Of a stretch of 6,733 nt of DNA, positions 1-6,641 are shown one piece after another (the first letter of the stretch is position 1; every line of letters starts with the position of its first letter). Below the pieces are notes generated by a model. The model searched no databases. It saw only the letters and a list, made by a program, of their open reading frames with translations, and had not been told where the DNA came from. The stretch comes from an uncultured Campylobacter sp. (lineage in GTDB: Bacteria; Campylobacterota; Campylobacteria; Campylobacterales; Campylobacteraceae), in contig NZ_CALIIS010000137.1 of the NCBI RefSeq assembly GCF_938017705.1, positions 1-6,733 on the forward strand. The letters are read 5' to 3'. Both the position numbers and the translations under genes were made by a program.

Positions 1-1
1 T

Positions 2-538
2 CAGGCGCAAAATTTCGGCGGTCAAAATTTTGGCGGACAGAATTTTGGCAATCAAAATGCTCCTGCATTTAATGTGCCTAATACCAATAACGCAGCTTTT
101 GCAAATCAGCCGCCTAAAAACGAGGTTATAGATTTTGGGCGTGCTCCATTGCCGCCTAAATCAAATTTCTCTGGAGGTTCTACAAATACCGCAAGTAGCA
201 CTCCGCTAAGTTCTAGAATTGAGATAAAAACTTCAAATTTAAGCGAAGATAAGCAGAGCTTGGAGAGTAAATTTTACGCGACGAATAAGATTGAGTATTC
301 GCTATCGCTAGCCGAAGAAGCGTATAATAAGAAAGACTACGACAATGCGATTAAATGGGCTCTTACGTCAAATGAGCTTGATAAGGACAACGTCGCCAGC
401 TGGATAATTTTTGCTAAAGCCAATTATAAAAAGGGTCGTAAAGAAGACGCGCTTTACGCTCTTGAGACCTTTAATGCAAAGGCGAAAAATAGCGAAATTT
501 CTAACCTCATTTCAAAGATAAGAAGCGACAAACTATGA
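2..538 (+). CDS. C-terminal part of a QNFGG-repeat / TPR-like protein, 5' truncated by the window edge
   Basis: The frame is open from the left edge, so this is the 3' part of a longer gene and not a 154-residue protein starting at the GTG at 74. That GTG lies inside a continuous repeat-rich reading frame. Of the 178 visible residues, the first ~20 are Q/N/F/G pentapeptide repeats. About 70 residues of Pro/Asn/Ser-rich, probably disordered linker follow. The last ~80 residues (visible residues 98-178) are helical and TPR-like, with pattern pieces such as AEEAYNKKDYDNAIKWAL and ASWIIFAKANYKKGRKEDAL. TPR modules usually mediate protein-protein contacts. The stop overlaps the start of the next gene (ATGA, 535-538), and ctsE and ctsF follow, so a role as an assembly or scaffold factor of the competence secretion apparatus is plausible but inferred. 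A TPR gene sometimes labelled 'CDC27 family' occurs near ctsE in Campylobacter. I recall this only loosely and give no symbol. Confidence 0.8.
   Translation, partial: QAQNFGGQNFGGQNFGNQNAPAFNVPNTNNAAFANQPPKNEVIDFGRAPLPPKSNFSGGSTNTASSTPLSSRIEIKTSNLSEDKQSLESKFYATNKIEYSLSLAEEAYNKKDYDNAIKWALTSNELDKDNVASWIIFAKANYKKGRKEDALYALETFNAKAKNSEISNLISKIRSDKL
8..58 (+). repeat. 15-bp in-frame tandem repeat encoding QNFGG pentapeptides
   Basis: Three consecutive 15-bp units occupy 8-22, 23-37 and 38-52, followed by a partial fourth at 53-58 (CAAAAT). They encode QNFGG, QNFGG, QNFGN and then QN. The units differ mostly at synonymous third positions (TTC/TTT, GGT/GGA, CAA/CAG), which suggests the peptide repeat is old and kept at the protein level rather than newly expanded. 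The array may continue left of the window. Confidence 0.85.
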
Positions 539-1074
539 AAATTTTATATATTTTAGCTTTTGCGATCGCGTCGTTATTTGCAGTTAGTGCCGATGACGTG
601 CGCAACTGGGATCAGATCGGTCAGTATAACCGTATCTGCCAAGAAAGCGTGCGAAATTTATTCATCGAGGAGCAGAGCGAGGCACTTGCAAATATGTATG
701 CTAAAGCGTGCCTCAAGATGGATAAAGTAAATGAGCTCGTCGTGCCTACGGTGATGCTTTATAAAACCAAAGAGGCTCGCGAGAACGCTTCTCTTTATTC
801 GACCATAATTTTTCAAAAAAAGATGCTTTATTTGGCGCTTTGCGACGGCGTGGATATTAGCTATATACGCACGCCTAAGATCAATTATATTTTGTCTGAA
901 ATTTTTGATAAATTTACGGAGAGAGCATACGTAAAAAAGAGTGATACGTATGTCTTTACCCTAGAAAACGGCGAGCGTGCCGAGCTTTTTATCAAAGAAG
1001 AGGAAGAGGTAAAAAAGATGGTAATTGCAATTTATGCTGGCGATAAGCTTAGCTCGATTAAAATTTATTGGTGA
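535..1074 (+). CDS. Small exported protein of unknown function in the cts operon
   Basis: I do not recognise this 179-residue protein. Residues 1-19 form a clear Sec signal peptide: Lys2, a hydrophobic core (ILYILAFAIASLFAV), and a VSA signal peptidase I site predicting cleavage after Ala19. No lipobox cysteine is present and no second membrane helix is evident, so the mature ~160 residues should be periplasmic or secreted. The mature part has three cysteines (35, 59, 103), a helical first half and a basic/acidic beta-like C-terminal part ending in KIYW. Its ATG overlaps the preceding stop by four bases (ATGA), and its TGA at 1072-1074 lies within the ctsE translation-initiation region. This implies co-translation with the secretion ATPase gene. 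A periplasmic accessory role in DNA uptake is inferred from position alone. Confidence is high that the gene is real and low for any function. Confidence 0.88.
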   Translation: MKILYILAFAIASLFAVSADDVRNWDQIGQYNRICQESVRNLFIEEQSEALANMYAKACLKMDKVNELVVPTVMLYKTKEARENASLYSTIIFQKKMLYLALCDGVDISYIRTPKINYILSEIFDKFTERAYVKKSDTYVFTLENGERAELFIKEEEEVKKMVIAIYAGDKLSSIKIYW

Positions 1075-1076
1075 TC
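1070..1076 (+). promoter_or_regulatory. Shine-Dalgarno for ctsE overlapping the upstream stop codon
   Basis: GGTGATC matches the 3' half of the consensus complement to the 16S rRNA tail (AGGAGGTGATC) and sits three bases before the ATG at 1080. It contains the TGA stop of the preceding gene (1072-1074), so a ribosome terminating there is placed directly on the ctsE initiation site. This favours ATG 1080 over the in-frame TTG 1068 and GTG 1071. Confidence 0.5.
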
Positions 1077-1079
1077 GCG

Positions 1080-2828
1080 ATGACGAAGATTGAAGAGCAG
1101 ATCGTTGCGATTTTAATACGAAACAATATCCTTACTAGCACCGTTGTTCCGGAAATTAAAGACAAGATGGATATCGGCTTGACGCTAGGCGAGGTTTTAG
1201 TTGGAGATAACTATCTAAGCCAGGATGATTTTTGCTCGATTTTAGTTGAGTTATACAAGCGTCGTCAGATAGCATTTGACGATATAAGCGAAAAATTTTC
1301 GATGGATCCGAAGGAATTTTTGCAAATTCTAGCTAAGAAAATGAACCTGTCATATATGAATTTAGACGATATTGACATAGACTTTAGGTTATCGGAACGC
1401 ACTCCTACCGCACAGCTTAAAAGATACGGCGTGATACCGGTTAAAGCGGATGATCTGAATATTTACGTTGCTTTTTCTGATCCGTTTAATCTTGAGTCGC
1501 AAGATAAAGCGCAGGCTATGTTTAGTAAACAGCTGCTTAAAATCGTAGTAGCCGATCCAAATCAAGTAAATAAATATCTATCTAAACTTGAGCTTTCAGA
1601 GAGCATTAAAGGGCTCGTAGCGGAGATCCGCAAAGAGCTTGCTAACACCGGCGGTAGCGGAAGTAGCGATGATACCTCGGCGATTTTAAAGCTCATTGAG
1701 ATGATAATTAGTCAGTCTATTAAGATGCGCGGTAGCGATATTCACATCGAACCTACCGAGAATAACTGCGTCGTGCGTACCAGAATAGACGGAATGCTTG
1801 CTGAAATTTTTATCTTTGATAAGGATATCTATCCGCCGCTAGTAAGCCGATTGAAGCTACTTTCGAATATGGATATCGCCGAGCGTCGCAAGCCGCAAGA
1901 CGGCAGGTTTAGTATGAAAATTTCAGGTCGCGAATATGACTTTCGTATCTCGACGCTGCCTATCATCAACGGCGAATCTACCGTTATGCGTATCCTTGAT
2001 AAATCGAAGGTTATCATCAGCCTCGAAAAACTAGGCATGCACCCTGATAGCTTTAAGAAATTTAATAACGCTATGAAGGCTCCATATGGTATTATCTTGG
2101 TTACCGGACCTACGGGAAGCGGTAAGTCTACGACGCTATATGCAGCGCTAAACGATATTAAAAATATCGATACTAAGGTTATTACCGTAGAAGATCCGGT
2201 AGAGTATCAAGTAAATTTAATCCAACAAGTCCAAGTTAACGAAAAAGCAGGTCTTACCTTCGCTTCAGCACTGCGCTCGATCTTAAGACAAGACCCTGAC
2301 ATCATAATGATCGGTGAGATTCGTGATCAAGAGACCCTTAGAATTGCGATCCAGGCTGCTCTTACGGGACACTTGGTTTTCTCGACACTACACACCAACG
2401 ACGCCGTTAGCGCGATTCCGCGAATAGTGGATATGGGTATAGAGGCCTACCTCATAAGTGGTGCACTGATTGCGGTAGAGGCACAGCGTCTTGTGCGAAA
2501 GCTTTGCCCGCACTGCAAGCAGCCTACAAATCTGCCTAAATCGATGCTTGATCAGCTGAAGGAATTTTTGCCTGAAAAATACACATTTTTCAAGGCCGTA
2601 GGTTGCGATCAATGCGGTCAGACGGGCTATATGGGGCGTGAGATGATTAGTGAAATTTTACCTATTACCGATAAAATGCAGAGCTTGATCGCTAACGGTG
2701 GCTCAAAGGACGATATGAGGGCCTTGGCGAAGGAGGAGGGTTTTATAGATATGTTTGAAGATGGTGTTATACGTGCTGCGCGCGGAGTAACTAGTATAGA
2801 AGAAATTTATAGGGTGGCTAAACAATGA
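1080..2828 (+). CDS. ctsE: GspE/PilB-family secretion ATPase of the competence (DNA uptake) machinery, CtsE
   Basis: This is the cytoplasmic hexameric ATPase that powers a type II secretion/type IV pilus-like machine. In Campylobacter the cts system is needed for natural transformation. Numbering from ATG 1080 (582 aa), an N-terminal helical region of ~80 residues is followed by a GspE N-terminal/MshEN-type domain (~84-170). The ATPase core contains Walker A GPTGSGKST (343-351, Lys349), the Asp box VEDPVEY (370-376), Walker B DPDIIMIGEIRD (405-416, Glu413) and the His box GHLVFSTLHTND (430-441). A tetracysteine zinc site follows: C476-x2-C479 and C509-x2-C512. All catalytic motifs are intact and the length is normal for the family. 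The start is uncertain: TTG 1068 and GTG 1071 are also in frame, with the GTG overlapping the upstream stop as GTGA. ATG 1080 has the best-placed Shine-Dalgarno. The stop overlaps ctsF by four bases. PilB of a true pilus is an alternative, but no retraction ATPase or pilin gene is seen here. Confidence 0.93.
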   Translation: MTKIEEQIVAILIRNNILTSTVVPEIKDKMDIGLTLGEVLVGDNYLSQDDFCSILVELYKRRQIAFDDISEKFSMDPKEFLQILAKKMNLSYMNLDDIDIDFRLSERTPTAQLKRYGVIPVKADDLNIYVAFSDPFNLESQDKAQAMFSKQLLKIVVADPNQVNKYLSKLELSESIKGLVAEIRKELANTGGSGSSDDTSAILKLIEMIISQSIKMRGSDIHIEPTENNCVVRTRIDGMLAEIFIFDKDIYPPLVSRLKLLSNMDIAERRKPQDGRFSMKISGREYDFRISTLPIINGESTVMRILDKSKVIISLEKLGMHPDSFKKFNNAMKAPYGIILVTGPTGSGKSTTLYAALNDIKNIDTKVITVEDPVEYQVNLIQQVQVNEKAGLTFASALRSILRQDPDIIMIGEIRDQETLRIAIQAALTGHLVFSTLHTNDAVSAIPRIVDMGIEAYLISGALIAVEAQRLVRKLCPHCKQPTNLPKSMLDQLKEFLPEKYTFFKAVGCDQCGQTGYMGREMISEILPITDKMQSLIANGGSKDDMRALAKEEGFIDMFEDGVIRAARGVTSIEEIYRVAKQ

Positions 2829-4069
2829 AAAAGCAATTAGAAGTTGAATACAACGCCAAGGGCGCAAGAAGAAAGATGTTTTTGCAAGCCAGCGATAAGG
2901 TGCAAGCAAACAACCTCATGAAGCAGCGCGTAGGCGGAACGATTGTAAAAAGAGGTGAAACCCAAGTCGTAGCCAATACGGGCGGCGATTTTAAGGCGCA
3001 GGGTTCGCGCATGCTAGGTGGAAGCGGAAGAGTTAGAACGTTGCCGTTAGTAGCGTCGATCCGTCAGCTTTCCGTTATGACAAATGCCGGAATTTCAATC
3101 CACGACTCGATCAAAGAGGTCGCAAGGGCGGCAGAGGATAAGACGCTAAAAGAGATTTTTAGTGCTATGAACGATGATCTTAACGCAGGTCTTAGCTTGA
3201 CAGAGTCTACGGAGAAATTTAGAGGTCAGCTCGGTGATGTCGTCGTTGCGATGGTAAGCCTTGGTGAAGCAACCGGTAATATGGCAGAGTCTCTAGCCAA
3301 GCTTGCCGCTATGCTTCAAGAGCTTTGGGAAAACCAGCGTAAATTTAAAAAGGCGATGCGTTATCCTATGATCCTTATGATTGTTATGGCGATTGCGTTT
3401 TCGGTTTTGATGATGTATGTCGTGCCGAAATTCCGCGAGATTTTTGAGGATTTGGGCGCGGATTTGCCACTACCTACTAGAATTCTACTTGGCATCGAAA
3501 GTACTCTTAATAATTATGGAATTTTTGTTTTAGCGGGCATCATAGGCACTATCATAGCTCTTAGATGGGCATATCGCAATAACGATGAGTTTAAAAAGGG
3601 CTTTGACAAGACGATTTTAAAGGTCTATCTATTTGGTAAGATCATATTTTTCTCGACGATGTCGCGATTTATGCTTATTTTTACAGAGCTCGTGCGAGCG
3701 GGTATTCCTATTGCAGATGCGCTGGATACATCTGTTTTAATGGTGGATAATCATACTTTAAAAGAGAAGCTCTCTACCGTTAAAATTGCCGTACAGCAAG
3801 GTGTGAGCCTAACAGAGGCATTTAACAATACAGGGCTTTACGAAAGTATGCTTATTCAGATGATCAGCGCGGGCGAGCAGGCCGGTAACCTCGATAAGAT
3901 GCTTGGCAACGTCACGGATTATTATAAAGAGAAATTCGACGATATCATCGATAATATCTCAAGCTACGTAGAGCCGATCATGCTATTTTTTATGGCGGGC
4001 ATGGTTCTTCTTTTGGCTCTTGGTATCTTTATGCCTATGTGGGATTTGGGCAAAGCCGTCAAAAACTAA
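2825..4069 (+). CDS. ctsF: GspF/PilC-family inner-membrane platform protein, CtsF
   Basis: This is the polytopic inner-membrane platform that couples the secretion ATPase to pseudopilus assembly. The 414 residues show the usual layout. A short cytoplasmic N-terminus (~1-72) is followed by a first T2SF domain (~74-201) with the AGISIHDSIKEV and GEATGNMAESL signatures, ending in a membrane helix (~182-202). A second helix follows (~232-250). The second T2SF domain (~276-403) carries the matching AGIPIADALDTS and GEQAGNLDKML signatures and ends in a third helix (~384-405). The internal duplication and three helices are typical of GspF/PilC. The ATG overlaps the ctsE stop (ATGA, 2825-2828), as expected for proteins made together in fixed ratio. 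An AGGG at 2811-2814 could add independent ribosome binding. The gene is intact and last in its operon, with a terminator starting eight bases after its stop. Confidence 0.93.
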   Translation: MKKQLEVEYNAKGARRKMFLQASDKVQANNLMKQRVGGTIVKRGETQVVANTGGDFKAQGSRMLGGSGRVRTLPLVASIRQLSVMTNAGISIHDSIKEVARAAEDKTLKEIFSAMNDDLNAGLSLTESTEKFRGQLGDVVVAMVSLGEATGNMAESLAKLAAMLQELWENQRKFKKAMRYPMILMIVMAIAFSVLMMYVVPKFREIFEDLGADLPLPTRILLGIESTLNNYGIFVLAGIIGTIIALRWAYRNNDEFKKGFDKTILKVYLFGKIIFFSTMSRFMLIFTELVRAGIPIADALDTSVLMVDNHTLKEKLSTVKIAVQQGVSLTEAFNNTGLYESMLIQMISAGEQAGNLDKMLGNVTDYYKEKFDDIIDNISSYVEPIMLFFMAGMVLLLALGIFMPMWDLGKAVKN

Positions 4070-4076
4070 CCCCTTT

Positions 4077-4106
4077 AATTCCGCGCCTGCGAGGGCGCGG
4101 AATTTT
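4077..4106 (+). terminator. Intrinsic terminator after ctsF
   Basis: A perfect 11-bp inverted repeat has its left arm AATTCCGCGCC at 4077-4087 and its right arm GGCGCGGAATT at 4094-4104. They enclose a six-base loop (TGCGAG) and are followed by further T (TTTTAT). The GC-rich upper stem and U-rich 3' flank are those of a rho-independent terminator. It lies just after ctsF and ahead of the ftsK promoter region, so it separates the two transcription units. Confidence 0.9.
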
Positions 4107-4158
4107 ATCAAAGCATTAAAATTTCGTCCTTCAAATAAAATTTTAACCTTCGTTTGGC

Positions 4159-4164
4159 TAAAAT
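4159..4164 (+). promoter_or_regulatory. ftsK: Putative sigma-70 -10 box for ftsK
   Basis: TAAAAT, preceded by TTTGGC, resembles the Campylobacter -10 element. It lies about 15 bases before the Shine-Dalgarno of ftsK and predicts a start of transcription near 4171. No -35 hexamer is visible, only AT-rich upstream DNA with T-runs (for example 4141-4144), which is usual in this genus. The box lies after the ctsF terminator, consistent with independent expression of ftsK. Confidence 0.5.
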
Positions 4165-4178
4165 ATCGCTTTAAATTT

Positions 4179-4183
4179 AAGGA
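4179..4183 (+). promoter_or_regulatory. ftsK: Shine-Dalgarno that decides the ftsK start
   Basis: AAGGA ends six bases before the ATA codon at 4190. The TAA at 4178-4180 overlaps it and closes the ftsK frame upstream, so initiation must lie between here and the GTG at 4274. That GTG has only GC-rich sequence without purine-rich pairing upstream. Confidence 0.65.
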
Positions 4184-4189
4184 TCAATC

Positions 4190-6472
4190 ATAGTTAAAGA
4201 AGTATATTTTATCGTCGTATCGGCTATCATAATATTTTTTGGGCTTGCTACTATTGCGCCCGATTCCGCGCTTGTGGGCAGCGCAGGCAATGCCATCCGC
4301 TCGTTTAATACCCAGCTATTCGGCTATTTTGCATACATCTATCCGCTATTTTTGCTCGCCTTAGCATACGTAGCCTATAAGCATTTTCGCGGTTTTGACT
4401 TTAGATTTTTTGAGTTTAGCATCGGAGCCATTTTGCTGTTTTTTACCATTTTGATGGTGCAGTCGAGTCTCTTTGGCGCTAGTGGCGGAGCAGTCGGCAG
4501 CTTCGCGGTGGACGGACTTAGGCGAATGATCGGAAGCGTCGGTGTGTGGATTTTTAATATTACGATTTTTGTGCTTTCGCTAGTACTTATATTCGAAGAT
4601 CGTTTTACCGACATCATCAAAAACTGCTTTATTGGCTCAAGAGATGAAAGCTCGCAGGATGAAATTGGAGATGATTTCGCTAGCGACGCGGATACATTGC
4701 AAAGGGGCGGGCTTGCAAGGCATTCGTCTGCGCAGGGCTTGAGAGGTGCGGAAAATTTTAACGCTTTGAATGACACTTTGAGCGCAGAGGACAATTCGGC
4801 GAAACAGGGTAATTTTGCGGAGCAGGGTGCAAGCGGACGTGGTTTTGAAGGCGAGCAAAATTTACAAAATTTAAACGATACTCGCGAGCCTGAAAATGAG
4901 CATAATTTCAGTGATGCACAGGGTCCGCAGGCTTCCGCTGAACGCGAGCTTAAAATGCCGCAAAAGGGAAAGCCGAGCAGGCTAAAAAGGGTCGAGCGCC
5001 TAAGTGAGGTCGCCGAAAATAAAAGGCTTTTGGATCAGCTCGATAAGGGCAGAGTGGCTAAGCCCAAGGATTTTAAACTGCCGCCGCTTGACTTTTTAAA
5101 TTTGCCGCCGAAAAAGAAAAGCAATATCGACGAGAGCGAGATCGATCGTAAAATTTACGACCTGCTCGATAAGCTGCGTAAATTTAAGATCGACGGCGAC
5201 GTGGTGCGGACCTACTCGGGCCCGGTCGTTACGACATTTGAGTTTCGCCCTGCCGCGCATATCAAGGTAAGTAAAATTCTAACGCTGCAAGACGATCTCG
5301 CGATGGCTCTTAGGGCGCAGACCATCCGCATCCAAGCGCCGGTTCCTGGTAAAGACGTCGTGGGTATCGAGATTCCGAATCAAAATATCGATACGATCTA
5401 TCTGCGCGAAATTTTAGAAAGCGACGTGTTCAAAAACGCCTCCAGTCCGCTTACCATCGTGCTTGGCAAGGACATCGTGGGCCAGCCTTTCGTCACCGAT
5501 CTTAAGAAGCTACCGCACCTTCTCATCGCAGGCACCACCGGAAGCGGCAAGAGCGTGGGCATCAACGCCATGCTGCTTAGTCTTTTGTATCGCAACTCGC
5601 CCAAGAGCCTGCGCCTTATAATGATCGATCCGAAGATGCTTGAGTTCAGTATCTACAACGACATCCCGCACCTGCTAACGCCCGTCATCACGCAGCCTAA
5701 GCAGGCGATCATCGCGCTAAGTAATCTCGTTGCGGAGATGGAGCAGCGCTACTCGCTCATGGCACAAAATAGGACGAAGAATATCGATAACTATAACGAA
5801 AAGATGCTGCGCGAGGGGGGTGAAATTTTGCCTTACATCGTCGTTATCATCGATGAGCTCGCGGATCTGATGATGACGAGCGGCAAGGACGTAGAGCATT
5901 ACATCGCGCGTTTGGCGCAGATGGCGCGCGCTAGCGGCATCCATCTCATCGTAGCGACGCAGCGCCCTAGCGTAGACGTCGTCACGGGGCTGATAAAGGC
6001 GAATCTGCCTAGCCGCATCAGCTTCCGCGTGGGCTCGAAGGTCGATAGCAAGGTGATTTTGGATCAGATGGGCGCGGACAGCCTGCTTGGGCGGGGCGAT
6101 ATGCTCTTTACGCCGCCTACCGCGCCGGGGCTCATCCGCCTGCACGCGCCGTTTACGACCGAGAACGAGATCAACAAAATCGCAGAATTTTTAAAAGCGC
6201 AAGAAAGCGTCGTTTATGACGAGCGATTTTTGATCGAAAATGAGGGCGCCAAGCAAGAAGGCGGCATAATCAATCCGCAAAATATCGTGCTTGACGAGCT
6301 TTACGACGAGGCGAAAGCGATCGTTTTGGAGGAGGAGAAAACCTCGATCAGCTACCTACAGCGCCGCTTGCGTATCGGGTACAACCGCGCCGCGACGATC
6401 ATCGAGCAGCTCGAGCAGATGGGCGTTTTGAGCGAGATCAACGCCAAAGGCCAGCGCGACATAATCAAGTAA
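4190..6472 (+). CDS. ftsK: FtsK/SpoIIIE DNA translocase, with an apparent AUA start
   Basis: This is a septum-anchored hexameric motor that pumps the chromosome terminus during division and controls Xer recombination at dif. With a start at 4190 (760 aa) there are four membrane helices (~5-22, 46-63, 77-96, 114-135). A polar Gln/Asn/Glu-rich linker (~136-290) follows, much shorter than in E. coli FtsK. The motor (~295-690) has Walker A GTTGSGKS (448-455), LMIDPKMLEFSIYNDIPHLL, Walker B IIDELADL (Asp555, Glu556) and the FtsK signature VATQRPSVDVVTGLIKANLP. The C-terminal gamma winged helix (~700-760) has RIGYNRAA (728-735), the DNA-reading helix that recognises KOPS-like sites. The only ATG/GTG/TTG in the N-terminal part of the frame, GTG 4274, would delete helix 1 and has no Shine-Dalgarno. 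The frame is open from 4181, and AAGGA points to ATA 4190 (ATC 4187 is less well spaced). The gene identity is certain; the exact start is not. Confidence 0.9.
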   Translation: MVKEVYFIVVSAIIIFFGLATIAPDSALVGSAGNAIRSFNTQLFGYFAYIYPLFLLALAYVAYKHFRGFDFRFFEFSIGAILLFFTILMVQSSLFGASGGAVGSFAVDGLRRMIGSVGVWIFNITIFVLSLVLIFEDRFTDIIKNCFIGSRDESSQDEIGDDFASDADTLQRGGLARHSSAQGLRGAENFNALNDTLSAEDNSAKQGNFAEQGASGRGFEGEQNLQNLNDTREPENEHNFSDAQGPQASAERELKMPQKGKPSRLKRVERLSEVAENKRLLDQLDKGRVAKPKDFKLPPLDFLNLPPKKKSNIDESEIDRKIYDLLDKLRKFKIDGDVVRTYSGPVVTTFEFRPAAHIKVSKILTLQDDLAMALRAQTIRIQAPVPGKDVVGIEIPNQNIDTIYLREILESDVFKNASSPLTIVLGKDIVGQPFVTDLKKLPHLLIAGTTGSGKSVGINAMLLSLLYRNSPKSLRLIMIDPKMLEFSIYNDIPHLLTPVITQPKQAIIALSNLVAEMEQRYSLMAQNRTKNIDNYNEKMLREGGEILPYIVVIIDELADLMMTSGKDVEHYIARLAQMARASGIHLIVATQRPSVDVVTGLIKANLPSRISFRVGSKVDSKVILDQMGADSLLGRGDMLFTPPTAPGLIRLHAPFTTENEINKIAEFLKAQESVVYDERFLIENEGAKQEGGIINPQNIVLDELYDEAKAIVLEEEKTSISYLQRRLRIGYNRAATIIEQLEQMGVLSEINAKGQRDIIK
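4733..4927 (+). repeat. ftsK: Degenerate ~35-residue repeat in the FtsK linker
   Basis: Two adjacent linker segments align loosely. Around residues 185-213 the text reads RG-ENFNALNDT...EDN...NFAEQG, and around 220-245 it reads EGEQNLQNLNDTREPEN...NFSDAQG. The shared NDT tripeptides are 35 residues apart, although the NF positions need a short gap. The DNA has drifted, so this is an old or convergent low-complexity duplication. Confidence 0.4.
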
Positions 6473-6484
6473 ATTTTAAAATTT
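6471..6484. repeat. 14-bp AT palindrome at the ftsK stop
   Basis: AAATTTTAAAATTT is its own reverse complement and overlaps the last two bases of the ftsK stop codon. It lacks a GC stem, so it is at best a weak terminator. It belongs to the same motif family as the repeats that follow. Confidence 0.6.
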
Positions 6485-6503
6485 TGATGAAATTTAAGCG
6501 GCG

Positions 6504-6615
6504 AAATTTTGAAATTTATTGGATTTGCGGGCGCCGGAATTTTTAAAATTTAATCGATCTGCGTCGGTAAAATTTTGAAATTTATTGGATTTGAAGCGGT
6601 GGAATTTTAAAATTT
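6504..6615. repeat. Imperfect tandem repeat, 66-bp period, downstream of ftsK
   Basis: An identical 24-bp core occurs at 6504-6527 and 6570-6593 (AAATTTTGAAATTTATTGG, then ATTTG). Each core is followed by a similar GC-containing spacer (CGGGCGCC / AAGCGGT) and GGAATTTT(T)AAAATTT, at 6536-6551 and 6601-6615. A degenerate partial unit (AAATTTTGATGAAATTTAAG, then CGGCG) precedes them at 6478-6502, and AT tracts of the same style follow to about 6650. No gene lies in 6473-6641. Confidence 0.75.
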
Positions 6616-6641
6616 CAGTACCTGTTGCGAATTTTAAATTT

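Noticed and set aside
74..538. GTG at 74 as the start of the first gene
   Set aside because: The frame is open to the left edge and the upstream codons encode a coherent QNFGG repeat in the same frame, so the gene starts outside the window.
1829..2038. Small minus-strand open frames inside ctsE and ctsF
   Set aside because: They overlap strongly conserved coding sequence on the other strand and show no protein features of their own.
4070..4189. Small gene or sRNA between ctsF and ftsK
   Set aside because: The short frames are interrupted by stops, and the region is explained by the terminator, the promoter-like box and the short ftsK leader.
4375..4794. 139-codon minus-strand open frame
   Set aside because: Antisense to the ftsK membrane and linker region, with Ser/Leu/Lys-rich shadow composition and no separate ribosome-binding support.
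5717..6145. 142-codon minus-strand open frame
   Set aside because: It lies wholly antisense to the conserved ftsK motor domain. It is Arg/Ala/His-rich, as expected for the shadow of a GC-rich gene, and has no recognisable domain.
6504..6593. CRISPR-like pair of 24-bp direct repeats
   Set aside because: Only two copies occur, the core is mostly AT, and the intervening sequence repeats the flank of the next unit instead of being a unique spacer. No cas genes are present.
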